Of a stretch of DNA of 64,000 nucleotides, positions 9,250-18,628 are shown piece by piece. Position 1 is the stretch's first letter. The number at the start of each line of letters is the position of its first letter. Under the pieces are notes generated by a model. That model was not told the DNA's origin, ran no database searches, and saw only the letters and a program-made list of their open reading frames with translations. The stretch spans positions 1,400,731-1,464,730 of the forward strand of contig NZ_CP026004.1 in the NCBI RefSeq assembly GCF_003086895.1, given 5' to 3'. The position numbers and the translations under genes were made by a program. This DNA is from Stenotrophomonas sp. ESTM1D_MKCIP4_1. Its GTDB lineage: Bacteria; Pseudomonadota; Gammaproteobacteria; Xanthomonadales; Xanthomonadaceae.

Positions 9250-9954
9250 TTATAGCCCGCTGGTGGCGCTCACTGCAATTGGCTGCTCCCGGCCCGGCAG
9301 GGTGAGCACCCTTCCATCCTGCAGACGGGCGCTGAAGTGACCGCCGCGGTAGCCGTCGGCACGGGCTGGCAGGCGCCAGTGGCGATGCCGCGCGGCCAGG
9401 ACATAGCCGGCCAGGCCGGGCAGCAGCAGATGCGTCTGCCCCTGGGCATCCTCGTACGCCAGATCGCTCAGGCGGGCATGCCGGGCGCCCTCATTATGCA
9501 GTCTCAGAATGGGCTGCGATGCGCTCAGGCCGGTTTCCACCGACAGCCGTGGCTGCGCTCCGCCGGTATCGCCGCCGCGGAACAGGGGCAGGGAGTAGCG
9601 GGGCTGCTGGCGGTCGTCCGGGGTCAGCAGCACCCGGAAGGCCTGCTCCGAGGCCACCGCAGCGGGTGTGCGTGGCAGCAGCCAGACCCGCTGGCGGGCC
9701 CCGGCGGGCAGGTCGATCACGGTCGGGCTGGTGATGATCTGGTCGCTGGGCTGCAGCCGTTCGGCCCCGGTCTGCTGGTCCCAGGACCACACCTGCAGGC
9801 GCCCGCGCCAGGGCGTCGGGCCCGGGTTGTGCAGCCACAGTTCGGTGCGCCCGCCGGCCGTGGGCAACTGCAGGGTGGTCGGCGACAGTTCCAGCGCGGC
9901 GGCTGGCAGGGCCAGCAGCAGGGCCAGCAGCGCCGGAAGCCAGCGCAACCGCAT
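9250..9954 (-). CDS. Second periplasmic pilus chaperone (PapD-like, archaic type)
   Basis: This 234-residue protein begins with a clear Sec signal (MRLRWLPALLALLLALPAAA). Two Ig-like domains follow: domain 1 has LELSPTTLQLPTAGGRTELWLHNPG, read here in two parts as ELSPTTLQL and the GGRTELWLHN strand; domain 2 starts near residue 120. It resembles the first chaperone of the locus in fold and in the AFRVLLTP edge strand, but the two are clearly diverged. By family knowledge it would hold pilin subunits in the periplasm before the usher. It is the last gene of the pilus operon and overlaps the small secreted ORF by one base. Confidence 0.85.
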   Translation of the reverse strand: MRLRWLPALLALLLALPAAALELSPTTLQLPTAGGRTELWLHNPGPTPWRGRLQVWSWDQQTGAERLQPSDQIITSPTVIDLPAGARQRVWLLPRTPAAVASEQAFRVLLTPDDRQQPRYSLPLFRGGDTGGAQPRLSVETGLSASQPILRLHNEGARHARLSDLAYEDAQGQTHLLLPGLAGYVLAARHRHWRLPARADGYRGGHFSARLQDGRVLTLPGREQPIAVSATSGL

Positions 9955-10211
9955 CAGTAATAGACCGTGGGCGGCTCGGGCAGCGCGGGGCGGCTGTCGT
10001 CCGGGGGTGATGGGGCCAGTTCGCGCACCTGCGCGGGCAGGGTCGCCGCGTCACTGTACTGCACCGGTGCCGGGCAGGGCGCAGCCGTGCCGGGCGCATC
10101 GGTGCAGCCTGCGACCACCACCAGGCGGATCTGCAGCGGGCTGGCCACGGGCTCGGCCCGCGCCGTCATTGCTGTCGCCAGCAAGGCTGTCACCGTGAAT
10201 GCGCGTACCAC
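9954..10211 (-). CDS. Small secreted pilin-like protein in the pilus locus
   Basis: This 85-residue ORF has a likely signal peptide (first ~19 residues, ending TARA). The mature part opens SPLQIRLVVVAGCTDAPG, resembling the first strand and Cys of a spore-coat-U pilin. It continues with a second Cys (TAAPC) and a proline-rich tail, and ends TVYY, where SCPU proteins end TVTY-like. It is far too short for a full SCPU domain of about 140 residues. It may be a shrunken minor subunit, a remnant, or an accessory peptide for the second chaperone. Its codon use and one-base overlap with the chaperone gene suggest it is translated. Confidence 0.6.
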   Translation of the reverse strand: MVRAFTVTALLATAMTARAEPVASPLQIRLVVVAGCTDAPGTAAPCPAPVQYSDAATLPAQVRELAPSPPDDSRPALPEPPTVYY

Positions 10212-10285
10212 CGGCCCGTCCGCCCTGTTGAAATCCCTGAGCGCGGTATCGGCCGCAGGGCGCGGATCTGTAGCGCCGGGGAACG

Positions 10286-10307
10286 GTAGTCGAGCACGCT
10301 CGACGCT
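10286..10307. repeat. GTAG-type palindrome at the tip gene stop
   Basis: GTAGTCGAGCACGCTCGACG is a SMAG-like palindrome that overlaps the stop codon region of the tip protein gene. Its arms (GTCGAG/CTCGAC) match those of the pairs near 38550 and 63675. Confidence 0.6.
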
Positions 10308-11349
10308 AATAGGTGATGGTCACCGTGATCCGATCGCTGTAGGTGCCGGCCGGGGGCTGTCCGCTGACCGGCGGCACGCGGCCGTAGATGGTCAGCTGCT
10401 GTGCGCTGCCGGTACCGGTGCCGCTGGCAGTGTCCACGTTGAGGGTGCTGCCCCAGCGCTGGCTGCGCCCAGCATCCCGGTACAGTTCGTAGTTGAGGTA
10501 GTAGCTGCTGCCGCCGATGGCCGTGCTCATGCGCCGGGTGAGGGTGGCGCTGGGATTGTTCAGGCCGTTGTTGAGGCTGACCTGGTAGGCGGTGTTCTTC
10601 AGGCAGGTCAGGGTGAGGGTGGCGGTCCGGTCGATGTTGCCGGGGATGCCGCCGGTGACATTGCCGAAATCCATCTGCGTGGTCACGTAGCTGCCGCACT
10701 GCGGCAGCACGTTGGCAGTGGCGGTGAAGCTGAAGGCGGCACTGGCAGTGGCGGTGCCGGTGGCGCCGCCGTTGCACGTGGCCGGGACCGTGGCGTTGCC
10801 CAGCAGCACCTCATTCCACGCCCAGGTAAGTACCACATTGGCGCCACTGAAGGTGCTGCTGTAGGCGCCCGATGCCAGCACCTGGCTGGCCGGGATCTGC
10901 GCGAACAACTGTGTGCTCTGCGCGCCGCTGCCGCCGGTCAGCAGGGGCACGTTGTAAGTCATGGCCAGTTCCTGTGCCGGTGGCGTGCCGCGCGGCAGCA
11001 GGCCGGTGGCCTGGCTGAAGCTGGCGGTGTTGTAAAGCTGGAAGTTCAGGGTGTCGCCGCTGCCGTTGGTCATCGTCCGCAGCGTCGTGGCGCTGCCGCC
11101 ACCGCTGCCGGGGCCGATGCCCACGCAGACGCGCACACCGGTCGTGGCCAGCAGGCTCAGCGCGGCCGTCGTGCAGGTCACGGTGATGTTCAGCGTGGCC
11201 GTGGTGGGGCCGGAGGCTGCGCTGCTGATGGTGCCGAACGGCAGCGTGGGGTTGGCCGTGGCCACGCAGGTTGCCGCAGCCCGCGCCGGCGCCATCGCCA
11301 GCAGGCCACCCAGCAGCACCAGCACCAGCAGGACATGGCGGACGGTCAT
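10306..11349 (-). CDS. Two-domain spore-coat-U (SCPU) protein, CsuE-like pilus tip
   Basis: The ATG at 11347-11349 overlaps the usher stop by four bases and gives 347 residues with a signal peptide ending near residue 25 (APARAAA). Two SCPU domains follow, about 26-185 and 195-347. The first starts with ATCVATANPTLPFG and the second with VLPQCGSYVTTQMDFGNV; the protein ends DRITVTITY. A two-domain organisation is that of CsuE, the tip adhesin of Acinetobacter Csu pili, so a tip role is inferred. The longer open frame upstream runs inside the usher gene and was not used. Confidence 0.88.
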   Translation of the reverse strand: MTVRHVLLVLVLLGGLLAMAPARAAATCVATANPTLPFGTISSAASGPTTATLNITVTCTTAALSLLATTGVRVCVGIGPGSGGGSATTLRTMTNGSGDTLNFQLYNTASFSQATGLLPRGTPPAQELAMTYNVPLLTGGSGAQSTQLFAQIPASQVLASGAYSSTFSGANVVLTWAWNEVLLGNATVPATCNGGATGTATASAAFSFTATANVLPQCGSYVTTQMDFGNVTGGIPGNIDRTATLTLTCLKNTAYQVSLNNGLNNPSATLTRRMSTAIGGSSYYLNYELYRDAGRSQRWGSTLNVDTASGTGTGSAQQLTIYGRVPPVSGQPPAGTYSDRITVTITY

Positions 11350-13748
11350 GGTGCCGTCTCCGGGATGCACTGCAGCGTGACCGGGCGCGGCTGCGCACCC
11401 GTGGCCACCACCTGCGGCTGCGGCGGTACGCGGGTGCGGCACTGCCCACGGCTGGTGGTGATGTACAGCGCGGTACCGGGTGCCACCTCCTCCAGGTACA
11501 GCAGGCCGTCGTAGCCGATCGTGGCCTGGCGCCCGTCGGGCAGCCGCACCTCGCTGCCGGCCTCCAGCGGCTCGCCCTGCAGGTCCTGCAGGGTGAGGGT
11601 GATCGACGGTCGTGAGCGCAGCTGGAACGTCACCCCGGTACCGGCGCGCTGGCGCGGGGTCACCCAGTCCTCGATCCGGTCGGCCCGCATGTCCGCGGGC
11701 AGATCCAGCGTGTCGATCGAGACCCGGTTGCGCTGCCACGACATCAGCGGGCTGACCAGCAGCAGCCCGCGTTCGTCGGTCACGCCGATCAGGCGGTTTT
11801 CCAGCCGTACCGGCACGCCACCCACGCCGCTGGTACTGACCACCGCGAAGGCATCGGAGACCTCGCGCGTGGCGAACGCATGCCCGCCCATCCATACGAG
11901 GCTGCCGCTGGCATTGGCGTAGGCGAAGTTCAGATGGCTCTGCCGTGAGGCACCGAAGGCATAGCGGCCCACCTCGTTGAGAACGCCGACCTCGGCCAGG
12001 CCACCGATGCCATCGTCGCCGTGGCGTAGCTGGGCGCGCCAGCCGATGCCGCCGGCGCTGCCATCACCCGGCACCGGCTGGGTGATGTCGGCCACCCAGC
12101 TCTGCGCGTCGCCGTTGCGCTGGCTGGACAGGCTGGCCTGGCGGTTGTTGCCCAGGCTGGCGGTCAACGACAGGTAGATGCTGCGGTCGTCGGGCGTGTC
12201 CAGGTTCTGGTTCAGCGAAAGATAGGCGGACCAGCGTGGGCTCCAGCTGCGCGACCAGAACAGGCTGGCATAGCGGTTGTCTTCGCCGTCGGGGTAGCGC
12301 AGGCGCAGGTAGCTGGCACTGAGCGTGCCCAGTTTCAGCAGGTCCAGGCCGGCGGTGGCTTGTTCGCTGATGCTGGGCGGCAGGGTGTCCTGCAGCGCGC
12401 CGAGGTCGCGGAACTCGCCGTGGCTGCGCACGCTGCGCAGGTTGAAGTTGAAGCGCCGGTTGTTCCAGCTGTAGCCCACCGCCCACTGGCCGCCCTGCAG
12501 GCCCTGGTATCGGCTGTGCGCGTACGCCAGGTTGACCACGCCGGCAGCGCCCAGCTGCCACCAGCCACCCACGCCGGCTTCGGCCAGGCCGCCGCCGCCT
12601 TCGGCGTGGGCCTCGCCGGTGAAGCGGTCACTGATGCCGCCGCGCCAACTGGCGCTGGCCACGGTGCGGTTGTCATAGGCAAACGAGCGCTCACCGAACT
12701 GCTCGCGCAGCCGTCCCACCCCCAGCGACCAGTCCGACAGGCCCTTGGCCAGCAGCTGCTGGGTGCCGTAGAAGCTGAAATCCAGCGTCTGCATGCGCCC
12801 AAACGCATCGGTCACCACCACCTGTGCGTTGCCGGTACCACTGATGCCCGGTTGCGCCGCAAGCTGGAACGGGCCGATCGGCACCTGGCCGCTGTACTGG
12901 CGCAGCCCATCCACGTACAGCTCCACGGTGGAGGGCACCACGGCCTGGCCGAGGAAGGACGGCGTCGGGGTCAGCACCCGGTAGGGCTGCAGGCCATAGT
13001 TGCGCCCGATCTGGATGCCGCCCATGCGGACCGGCCGTGACCAGTCGACGAAGCCGCTGTAGAAATCGCCCACTTCAAGGGTCAGCGCCTGCTCGGGGAA
13101 ATCGAGGGTCCAGCGCGTGTCCAGGCGCACGCTGTCGCCGCGCCAGCGGCGGTCCTCGGCCTGCTGGAAGCGGCGGCTGATGGCGGTGTTCTCGAACGTG
13201 CCGCTGCCGAGCCCGAATACGCGCAGTTCCGATGCCAGGCTGAGGGTGGCCAGATCGTCCACCTGGCTGCCGTAAAGGTCGTAGTTGAGCAGCACGCCCG
13301 GCGACGCCTTGCCGGCGGGCGCGGCCACCTGCGGGCGGCTCAGCACGGTGGTGGGAAGGGTCAGCTGGTCCAGCGGCACGTCCAGGGCCAGGGTCTGCAG
13401 CGAGGCGTCGTAGCGCACCACCACGCCCGCGATCTGGTCCAGGAACACCGGCGCCGGGCCGCGCGCATTGAAGCCGAGCTGGCGCAGCACCTCAGGGCTG
13501 GCCTGCAGGCGCCCGCCGCTTTCGGTGAATGGCAGCAACCCACGCGGCGTGCTGTTCAGAAGCACATCCAGATAGAGCGTCTGCGTCGCGGTCAGTGGGG
13601 TGGGCGGCGGCAGGATTGCATCGGCCGATACCCCGGAGACATCGGCGGCGAGCGTCGCCGCAGGAGCCAGGGCCGCAGCCAGCAGCGCGCTCACCAGGGC
13701 CTCAGCGAGCCGGTGGCGACGATAGCGGTGTCTGCTCGGACTCGCCAT
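11346..13748 (-). CDS. Outer-membrane usher of an archaic chaperone-usher pilus (CsuD-like)
   Basis: The usher is the outer-membrane beta-barrel that assembles pilin subunits delivered by the chaperone. The 800-residue product has an arginine-rich N terminus and a signal peptide ending near residue 35. An N-terminal domain follows (LDVLLNSTPRG, QLGFNARGP), then a long barrel region, a plug-like part and a C-terminal domain with CRTRVPPQPQ. The start at 13748 overlaps the chaperone gene by 47 bases; a later start would remove the signal peptide. The adjoining genes and length fit the FimD/Csu usher family. Confidence 0.93.
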   Translation of the reverse strand: MASPSRHRYRRHRLAEALVSALLAAALAPAATLAADVSGVSADAILPPPTPLTATQTLYLDVLLNSTPRGLLPFTESGGRLQASPEVLRQLGFNARGPAPVFLDQIAGVVVRYDASLQTLALDVPLDQLTLPTTVLSRPQVAAPAGKASPGVLLNYDLYGSQVDDLATLSLASELRVFGLGSGTFENTAISRRFQQAEDRRWRGDSVRLDTRWTLDFPEQALTLEVGDFYSGFVDWSRPVRMGGIQIGRNYGLQPYRVLTPTPSFLGQAVVPSTVELYVDGLRQYSGQVPIGPFQLAAQPGISGTGNAQVVVTDAFGRMQTLDFSFYGTQQLLAKGLSDWSLGVGRLREQFGERSFAYDNRTVASASWRGGISDRFTGEAHAEGGGGLAEAGVGGWWQLGAAGVVNLAYAHSRYQGLQGGQWAVGYSWNNRRFNFNLRSVRSHGEFRDLGALQDTLPPSISEQATAGLDLLKLGTLSASYLRLRYPDGEDNRYASLFWSRSWSPRWSAYLSLNQNLDTPDDRSIYLSLTASLGNNRQASLSSQRNGDAQSWVADITQPVPGDGSAGGIGWRAQLRHGDDGIGGLAEVGVLNEVGRYAFGASRQSHLNFAYANASGSLVWMGGHAFATREVSDAFAVVSTSGVGGVPVRLENRLIGVTDERGLLLVSPLMSWQRNRVSIDTLDLPADMRADRIEDWVTPRQRAGTGVTFQLRSRPSITLTLQDLQGEPLEAGSEVRLPDGRQATIGYDGLLYLEEVAPGTALYITTSRGQCRTRVPPQPQVVATGAQPRPVTLQCIPETAP

Positions 13749-14457
13749 TGAGCTTGGCCGTGATCTGGTCGTTGTCGCGGTCGATCGCCGTGCGTTCCAG
13801 CGGCCAGCGCATCACCTGGCCGGGCAGGACATAGCCGAGCAGCCCGGGGTGGACGATGCGTGGCCGCTCGGCGCTGCCCAGCGCCAGATCGGCGATCTGC
13901 GCATGGCTGTTGCCGCTGTTGCGGATCTCCACGCCCATGCGTCCGTCATCCAGGCGCACCAGCTGCGCCTGCAGCTGCGGCGCCAGTTTCATGCCGCCGC
14001 CGGGCTGGATGAACACCGGGATCGAATAGCGCAGCACGAACTGCATGCCTTCGGCGCGGGTGGCCAGGTCCGGCACCTCGTCGACGATCAGGCGGTAGTA
14101 CTGCTGCTGGGAAGGGGCCTGCGGGTCGCTGCGGATCACCCGTATCAGCTGCTGCTGCCCGGCGGCCATGTCCTGCATGGGGGGCGTGGCCATCAGGTCG
14201 GTGGTGGGCAGCAGTTGTTCCTCGCCGGCCTGCTGGGTCCAGCGGAACACCCGTACCTGCACTTTCACGGGCGCGGCACCGCTGTTGGTCAGCCACAGCT
14301 CGGCGGCGCGCTGGCGCGGGTCCATCTGCAGGCTGGTCGGTGCGACCTGCATGCTGGTCGCGGCCCATGAGCTGGCGCCGGGCACAAGGACGAGCAGCAG
14401 CGCCACCCCGGCGCTGCGCCACGGGCGGGGCAGGGACATCCGATGTGCCCCCATCAA
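13702..14457 (-). CDS. Periplasmic pilus chaperone (CsuC-like)
   Basis: The 251-residue protein has a signal peptide ending around residue 32 (GASSWAA) and a PapD-like two-domain fold. Domain 1 carries MQVAPTSLQMDP, the strand ELWLTNSGAAPVKVQVRV and the YYRLIVDEVPD segment. Domain 2 carries LRYSIPVFIQPGG and VEIRNSGNSHAQI. It binds pilins by donor-strand complementation and hands them to the usher. Its ATG region overlaps the pilin stop by four bases, as expected for one operon. Confidence 0.92.
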   Translation of the reverse strand: MMGAHRMSLPRPWRSAGVALLLVLVPGASSWAATSMQVAPTSLQMDPRQRAAELWLTNSGAAPVKVQVRVFRWTQQAGEEQLLPTTDLMATPPMQDMAAGQQQLIRVIRSDPQAPSQQQYYRLIVDEVPDLATRAEGMQFVLRYSIPVFIQPGGGMKLAPQLQAQLVRLDDGRMGVEIRNSGNSHAQIADLALGSAERPRIVHPGLLGYVLPGQVMRWPLERTAIDRDNDQITAKLNGESEQTPLSSPPAR

Positions 14458-14981
14458 TAGGTGATCGTGGCGGTGACCGTGTCCAGATAGTTACCGGCCG
14501 CGGCGTTGTTGGTGCTCAGGTTGGTGATCTGGCCATAGACGGTATAGGGAACCGCCAGGCCCGTGCCGATGCCGGCCTGGGTGTTGGTGCCGGAGGTGGC
14601 ACCCCACACGAGGGTGCGGGCGGCGTCCTGGTAGAGCTGGTAGCCGACGAAGTTGTTGGAGGTCACCGCGGCGTTGGTGTTCTTCATCCGCCGGGTAGTC
14701 ACATCATTGGCGGTGCCCGCATTGGCGCCGGCATTGAGCGAGATCGTGTACGGGGTCAGTGCCGAGCACTGCGCCGTCACCGAACCCTGGGCCAGGGTGG
14801 GCGTGGCGGTGGTCGAGGCCGCCGTGCCGAAGTCGACGTTGGTTGCGGCGGCGGCGGTGATCGTGCACGCCTTGGTGACGATGAGGGTGACGTTGAACGT
14901 GGTGGTATCGGCGGCGGTGGCGGGGCCGGCAACAGCCAGCAGCAGGGCCCAGGCCAAGGGGCAACGAACGGCGGATCGCAT
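14454..14981 (-). CDS. Spore-coat-U domain pilin, CsuA/B-like major subunit
   Basis: This is the probable shaft pilin, 175 residues with a signal peptide ending at GPATAA. The SCPU domain begins FNVTLIVTKACTI and ends YLDTVTATITY, with Cys residues at the domain start and in the middle (TAQCSAL). I chose the ATG at 14979-14981 because GGAGG lies six bases upstream; the TTG two codons earlier would put the site directly against the start. It is the first gene of the pilus operon; its promoter must lie in the 240-bp gap shared with map. Confidence 0.93.
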   Translation of the reverse strand: MRSAVRCPLAWALLLAVAGPATAADTTTFNVTLIVTKACTITAAAATNVDFGTAASTTATPTLAQGSVTAQCSALTPYTISLNAGANAGTANDVTTRRMKNTNAAVTSNNFVGYQLYQDAARTLVWGATSGTNTQAGIGTGLAVPYTVYGQITNLSTNNAAAGNYLDTVTATITY

Positions 14982-15221
14982 GGACAACCTCCCTGACCCG
15001 AAGGTCTGCTGAACAGGACGGTGCGGCAGGTTGGGCGCCGCAGCAGATGGCGTTCGCGTTCAGCCTAGAGCGGGTAAGTGTCTGTATTCAGTGATAATTG
15101 CGGCGGACAAAGCGTCGGCTGGTTCACGTTTTCACAGTCCTTGCCGTATCCGTGCATCGTCCGTGCGGCCAGTTGGGTGGCGTTCGTTCAGATTGTGGCC
15201 GGATCGGCGATAATGGGTGCC
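14982..15221. promoter_or_regulatory. Divergent promoter region between the pilus operon and map
   Basis: This 240-bp gap must hold the promoters of the leftward pilus operon and the rightward map-glnD-dapD operon. Sequence near 15080-15100 is the least GC-rich part. I cannot assign -35 and -10 elements with confidence. Confidence 0.35.
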
Positions 15222-15998
15222 ATGAGCGTGAATCTGAAAACCCCGCAGGAAATCGAGATGATGCGCATCGCCGGCCGCCTGGCCAGCGAAGTGCTCGACA
15301 TCGTCACCCCCCACGTCAAGCCCGGTGTCACCACCGAGGAACTGGACCGCATCTGCCACGACCACATCGTGAACGTGCAGGGCGCCACTCCGGCCAACGT
15401 CGGCTACCGCGGCTTCCCCAAGACCGTGTGCACCTCGGTCAACAATGTCATCTGCCACGGCATCCCCAGCGAAGGGAAGGTGCTGAAGGACGGCGACATC
15501 GTCAACATCGACGTCACCGTCATCAAGGACGGCTGGCATGGCGATACCAGCCGCATGTACTTCGTCGGCACGCCGTCGGTGATGGCCCGCCGCCTGGTGG
15601 AAGCCACCTACGAAGCCATGTGGCGGGGCATCCGCGCGGTGCGTCCGGGGGCGACCCTGGGCGACATCGGCCATGCCATCCAGAGCTATGCCGAAAGCGA
15701 GCGTTTCAGCGTGGTGCGCGAGTACTGCGGCCACGGCATCGGCAAGATCTACCACGATGAGCCGCAGGTGGTGCATTACGGGCGCCCGGGCCAGGGCCTG
15801 GTGCTGCAGCCGGGCATGACCTTCACCATCGAGCCGATGATCAACGAGGGCACCCGCTACAACAAGGTGCTGCCCGACGGCTGGACCGTGGTGACCAAGG
15901 ACCGCAAGCTGTCCGCGCAGTGGGAGCACATGATCGCCGTCACCGAGACCGGCGTGGATGTGCTGACCCTGTCGCCGGGCGAATCGCAGGTCTCCTGA
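15222..15998 (+). CDS. map: Methionine aminopeptidase type I
   Basis: Map removes the initiator methionine from nascent proteins. From the ATG at 15222 the product is 258 residues and starts MSVNLKTPQEIEMMRIAGR, matching type I enzymes. The five metal ligands are in place: an Asp in NIDVTVIKDGWHGDTS (two Asp), His in CGHGIGKIYHDEP, Glu in FTIEPM and Glu in WEHMIAVTE. An ATG three codons earlier (15213) is possible. It leads the map-glnD-dapD-arsC-like-dapE run; glnD starts two bases after its stop. Confidence 0.96.
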   Translation: MSVNLKTPQEIEMMRIAGRLASEVLDIVTPHVKPGVTTEELDRICHDHIVNVQGATPANVGYRGFPKTVCTSVNNVICHGIPSEGKVLKDGDIVNIDVTVIKDGWHGDTSRMYFVGTPSVMARRLVEATYEAMWRGIRAVRPGATLGDIGHAIQSYAESERFSVVREYCGHGIGKIYHDEPQVVHYGRPGQGLVLQPGMTFTIEPMINEGTRYNKVLPDGWTVVTKDRKLSAQWEHMIAVTETGVDVLTLSPGESQVS

Positions 15999-16000
15999 CG

Positions 16001-18628
16001 ATGCTGCCGGCGGGTTCACTGCTGGACGCGCCGGCCGACTCGCTCGACGATCCCGAATGGGCGTCTGCCGCGCGGCAGGCGCTGCAGCAGGCCGATGCGC
16101 GCCTGTACCGCCGCTTCGACCAGGGCGACAACATCGAGCGGCTGATCGCGCTGCGCGCACGTGCCGCCGACCATCTGATCCGCCTGGCATGGCAGCGCTG
16201 CCTGCCGGCCGACAGTGGCTTGTCAGTGTTCGCGGTGGGCGGCTACGGGCGGGGTGAACTGTTCCCCCGCTCGGACATCGATCTGCTGGTGTTCGGCGAT
16301 GCGCCCGCGCAGCTGGCCCACCAGGCTGCGCTGTCGCGCCTGTTCGCGCTGTTGTGGGACTGCGGCCTGCCGGTCAGCCATGCCGTGCGTTCGGCCGCGC
16401 AGTGCCGCGAGGCGGCCGCGGACCAGACCGTATTGACGGCATTGATCGAAGCGCGCCCGATCGTGGCCGACGATGCTGCCCGGCGCGCGCTGCGCTGGGC
16501 GATTGATGACCGCGAGCTGTGGCCGGCACGCGCGTTCTTCCTGGCCAAGCTCGAGGAACTGCGCACCCGCCATGAGCGCTTCGGCGACACCGCCGACAAC
16601 CTGGAGCCGGACCTGAAGGATGGCCCCGGTGGCCTGCGCGACCTCAACACGCTGGGCTGGATGGCGCTGCGCGCGTTCGGCGTGCGCGATCTGGAAGCGC
16701 TGGTCGGGCTGGGCCACCTGGGCGCCGATGAAGCCGCCGCGCTGAAGCGCGAGCGGGCCGTGCTGGCACGCCTGCGTTTCGGCCTGCACCTGGTGGCGCG
16801 GCGCCCGGAAGAGCGCCTGCGTTTTGATTACCAGAAGACCCTGGCCGCGCGCCTGGGCTTCGAGGACGACGCCGAGAACCTGGGCGTCGAAAAAATGATG
16901 CAGGGCTTCTACCGCGCCGCCCTGGTGGTGCGCCGGATCAGCGACCGCCTGCTGCAGCGGTTCGAGGAACAGTTCGACGGCGAGGCAATGCCGGAACCAC
17001 TGACCGTCGGCTTTTCGCTGCGCCGCGGCTACCTGGCCGCCAATGATGCGGACTGGCCCTGCGGCGATATCGGCCAGGTGTTCGCGCTGTTCGCCAGCTG
17101 GGCCAACAACCCGCAGGTGCGCGGCCTGCACTCGCTCACGGCGCGCGCGCTGGCCGAGGCGCTGCCGGTGCTGCCGGCCTACGACCGCGCCGACGCCAAT
17201 GCACGCGAACAGTTCATGGCGCTGCTGCGTGGCCAGCGCCCGGTCGACACGCTTTCGCGCATGGCGCGGCTGGGTGTGCTCGGACAGTGGATTCCTGCGT
17301 TTGCCCAGGTCAGCGGGCGCATGCAGTTCGATCTGTTTCATGTCTACACGGTCGATCAGCACACGCTGATGGTCCTGCGCAACATCGGCCTGTTCGCCAG
17401 CAGCCGTGCCGACGAGCGTTTCTCCATCGCCCATGAAGTCTGGCCGCGCCTGCGCAAGCCGGAACTGCTGCTGCTGGCGGGCCTGTTCCATGACATCGCC
17501 AAGGGCCGCGGTGGCGACCATTCCGAACTGGGTGCGGTGGACGCGCGGGCGTTCTGCCAGGCCCAGGCACTGAGCGGCACCGATACCGAGCTGGTGGCCT
17601 GGCTGGTGGAGCAGCACCTGCGCATGTCGGTGACCGCGCAGAAACAGGACATCGCCGATCCGGCGGTGATCCATCGGTTCGCCACGCTGGTCGGCAGCCG
17701 TGACCGCCTCGATTACCTGTACCTGCTGACCTGCGCCGATATCGCCGGCACCAGCCCGAAACTCTGGAATGCGTGGAAGGACCGGCTGCTGGCCGATCTG
17801 TACTTCGCCACCCGGCGCGCGCTGCGCGATGGGCTGGAGCACCCGATGCCGGCCGCCGAGCGGGTGGCCGAGGCGCGTGACAGCGTGCGTGCGCTGGTGC
17901 GCGAGCAGGGCTATGACGATGCCACCATCGACCGCCAGTTCGCGGTGATGCCCGACGAGGGGTTCATGCGCCTGCGCCCGGAACAGCTGGCCTGGCAGGC
18001 CTCGGCACTGGTGCCGGTCAAGCAGGGCCACACCCTGGTGAAGGTGCGCCGGATCAGCGTTGACGACCCCGCGCTGGAAGTGTTCGTGCACTCGCCTGAC
18101 CGCGACGGCCTGTTCGCTGCGATCGTGATGACCCTGGACCGCAAGGGCTACGGCATCCATCGCGCGCGCGTGCTGGATGGCCCCTCGGACACCATTTTCG
18201 ATACGTTTGAAGTCAGCCCGGCCGATACCTTTGCCGATGGCAGCAGCGCCAACCTTGAAGCGGCGCTGCGCGAAGCGCTGAGCGGTGATCTGACCCGGCT
18301 GCGTCCGTCGCGGCGGGTGGTGCCCCGTCAGCTGCGCCACTTCCGTTTCGTTCCGCGCATCGAGTTCCGCGATGAACCCGGTGCCACCCGATTCGCCCTG
18401 GTCGCTCCCGACCGCCCCGGCCTGCTGGCCGACGTGGCGTTCGTGCTGCGCAACCAGGGCCTGCGCGTGCATGACGCGCGCATTGCCACGTTCGGCGAAC
18501 GCGCCGAAGACACCTTCGTGATCAGTGACGAACACGACCTCCCCCTGACCGAACCCGCCCGGCAGCAGCTGCATGACGCAATGCTGGCCTGCCTGGACCC
18601 TGATCGAAACGCCGGAGACCCCACCTGA
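16001..18628 (+). CDS. glnD: Bifunctional uridylyltransferase/uridylyl-removing enzyme GlnD
   Basis: GlnD senses glutamine and adds or removes UMP on PII, controlling glutamine synthetase and nitrogen genes. The 875 residues contain, in order, the nucleotidyltransferase motif [18 protein letters not shown] near residue 75, the HD hydrolase motif [13 protein letters not shown] near residue 500, and two C-terminal ACT domains (about 700-780 and 810-870). The start ATG two bases after the map stop is used; the frame open further upstream overlaps map. The order map-glnD-dapD is the same as in E. coli. The stop overlaps the dapD start by one base. Confidence 0.96.
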   Translation: MLPAGSLLDAPADSLDDPEWASAARQALQQADARLYRRFDQGDNIERLIALRARAADHLIRLAWQRCLPADSGLSVFAVGGYGRGELFPRSDIDLLVFGDAPAQLAHQAALSRLFALLWDCGLPVSHAVRSAAQCREAAADQTVLTALIEARPIVADDAARRALRWAIDDRELWPARAFFLAKLEELRTRHERFGDTADNLEPDLKDGPGGLRDLNTLGWMALRAFGVRDLEALVGLGHLGADEAAALKRERAVLARLRFGLHLVARRPEERLRFDYQKTLAARLGFEDDAENLGVEKMMQGFYRAALVVRRISDRLLQRFEEQFDGEAMPEPLTVGFSLRRGYLAANDADWPCGDIGQVFALFASWANNPQVRGLHSLTARALAEALPVLPAYDRADANAREQFMALLRGQRPVDTLSRMARLGVLGQWIPAFAQVSGRMQFDLFHVYTVDQHTLMVLRNIGLFASSRADERFSIAHEVWPRLRKPELLLLAGLFHDIAKGRGGDHSELGAVDARAFCQAQALSGTDTELVAWLVEQHLRMSVTAQKQDIADPAVIHRFATLVGSRDRLDYLYLLTCADIAGTSPKLWNAWKDRLLADLYFATRRALRDGLEHPMPAAERVAEARDSVRALVREQGYDDATIDRQFAVMPDEGFMRLRPEQLAWQASALVPVKQGHTLVKVRRISVDDPALEVFVHSPDRDGLFAAIVMTLDRKGYGIHRARVLDGPSDTIFDTFEVSPADTFADGSSANLEAALREALSGDLTRLRPSRRVVPRQLRHFRFVPRIEFRDEPGATRFALVAPDRPGLLADVAFVLRNQGLRVHDARIATFGERAEDTFVISDEHDLPLTEPARQQLHDAMLACLDPDRNAGDPT

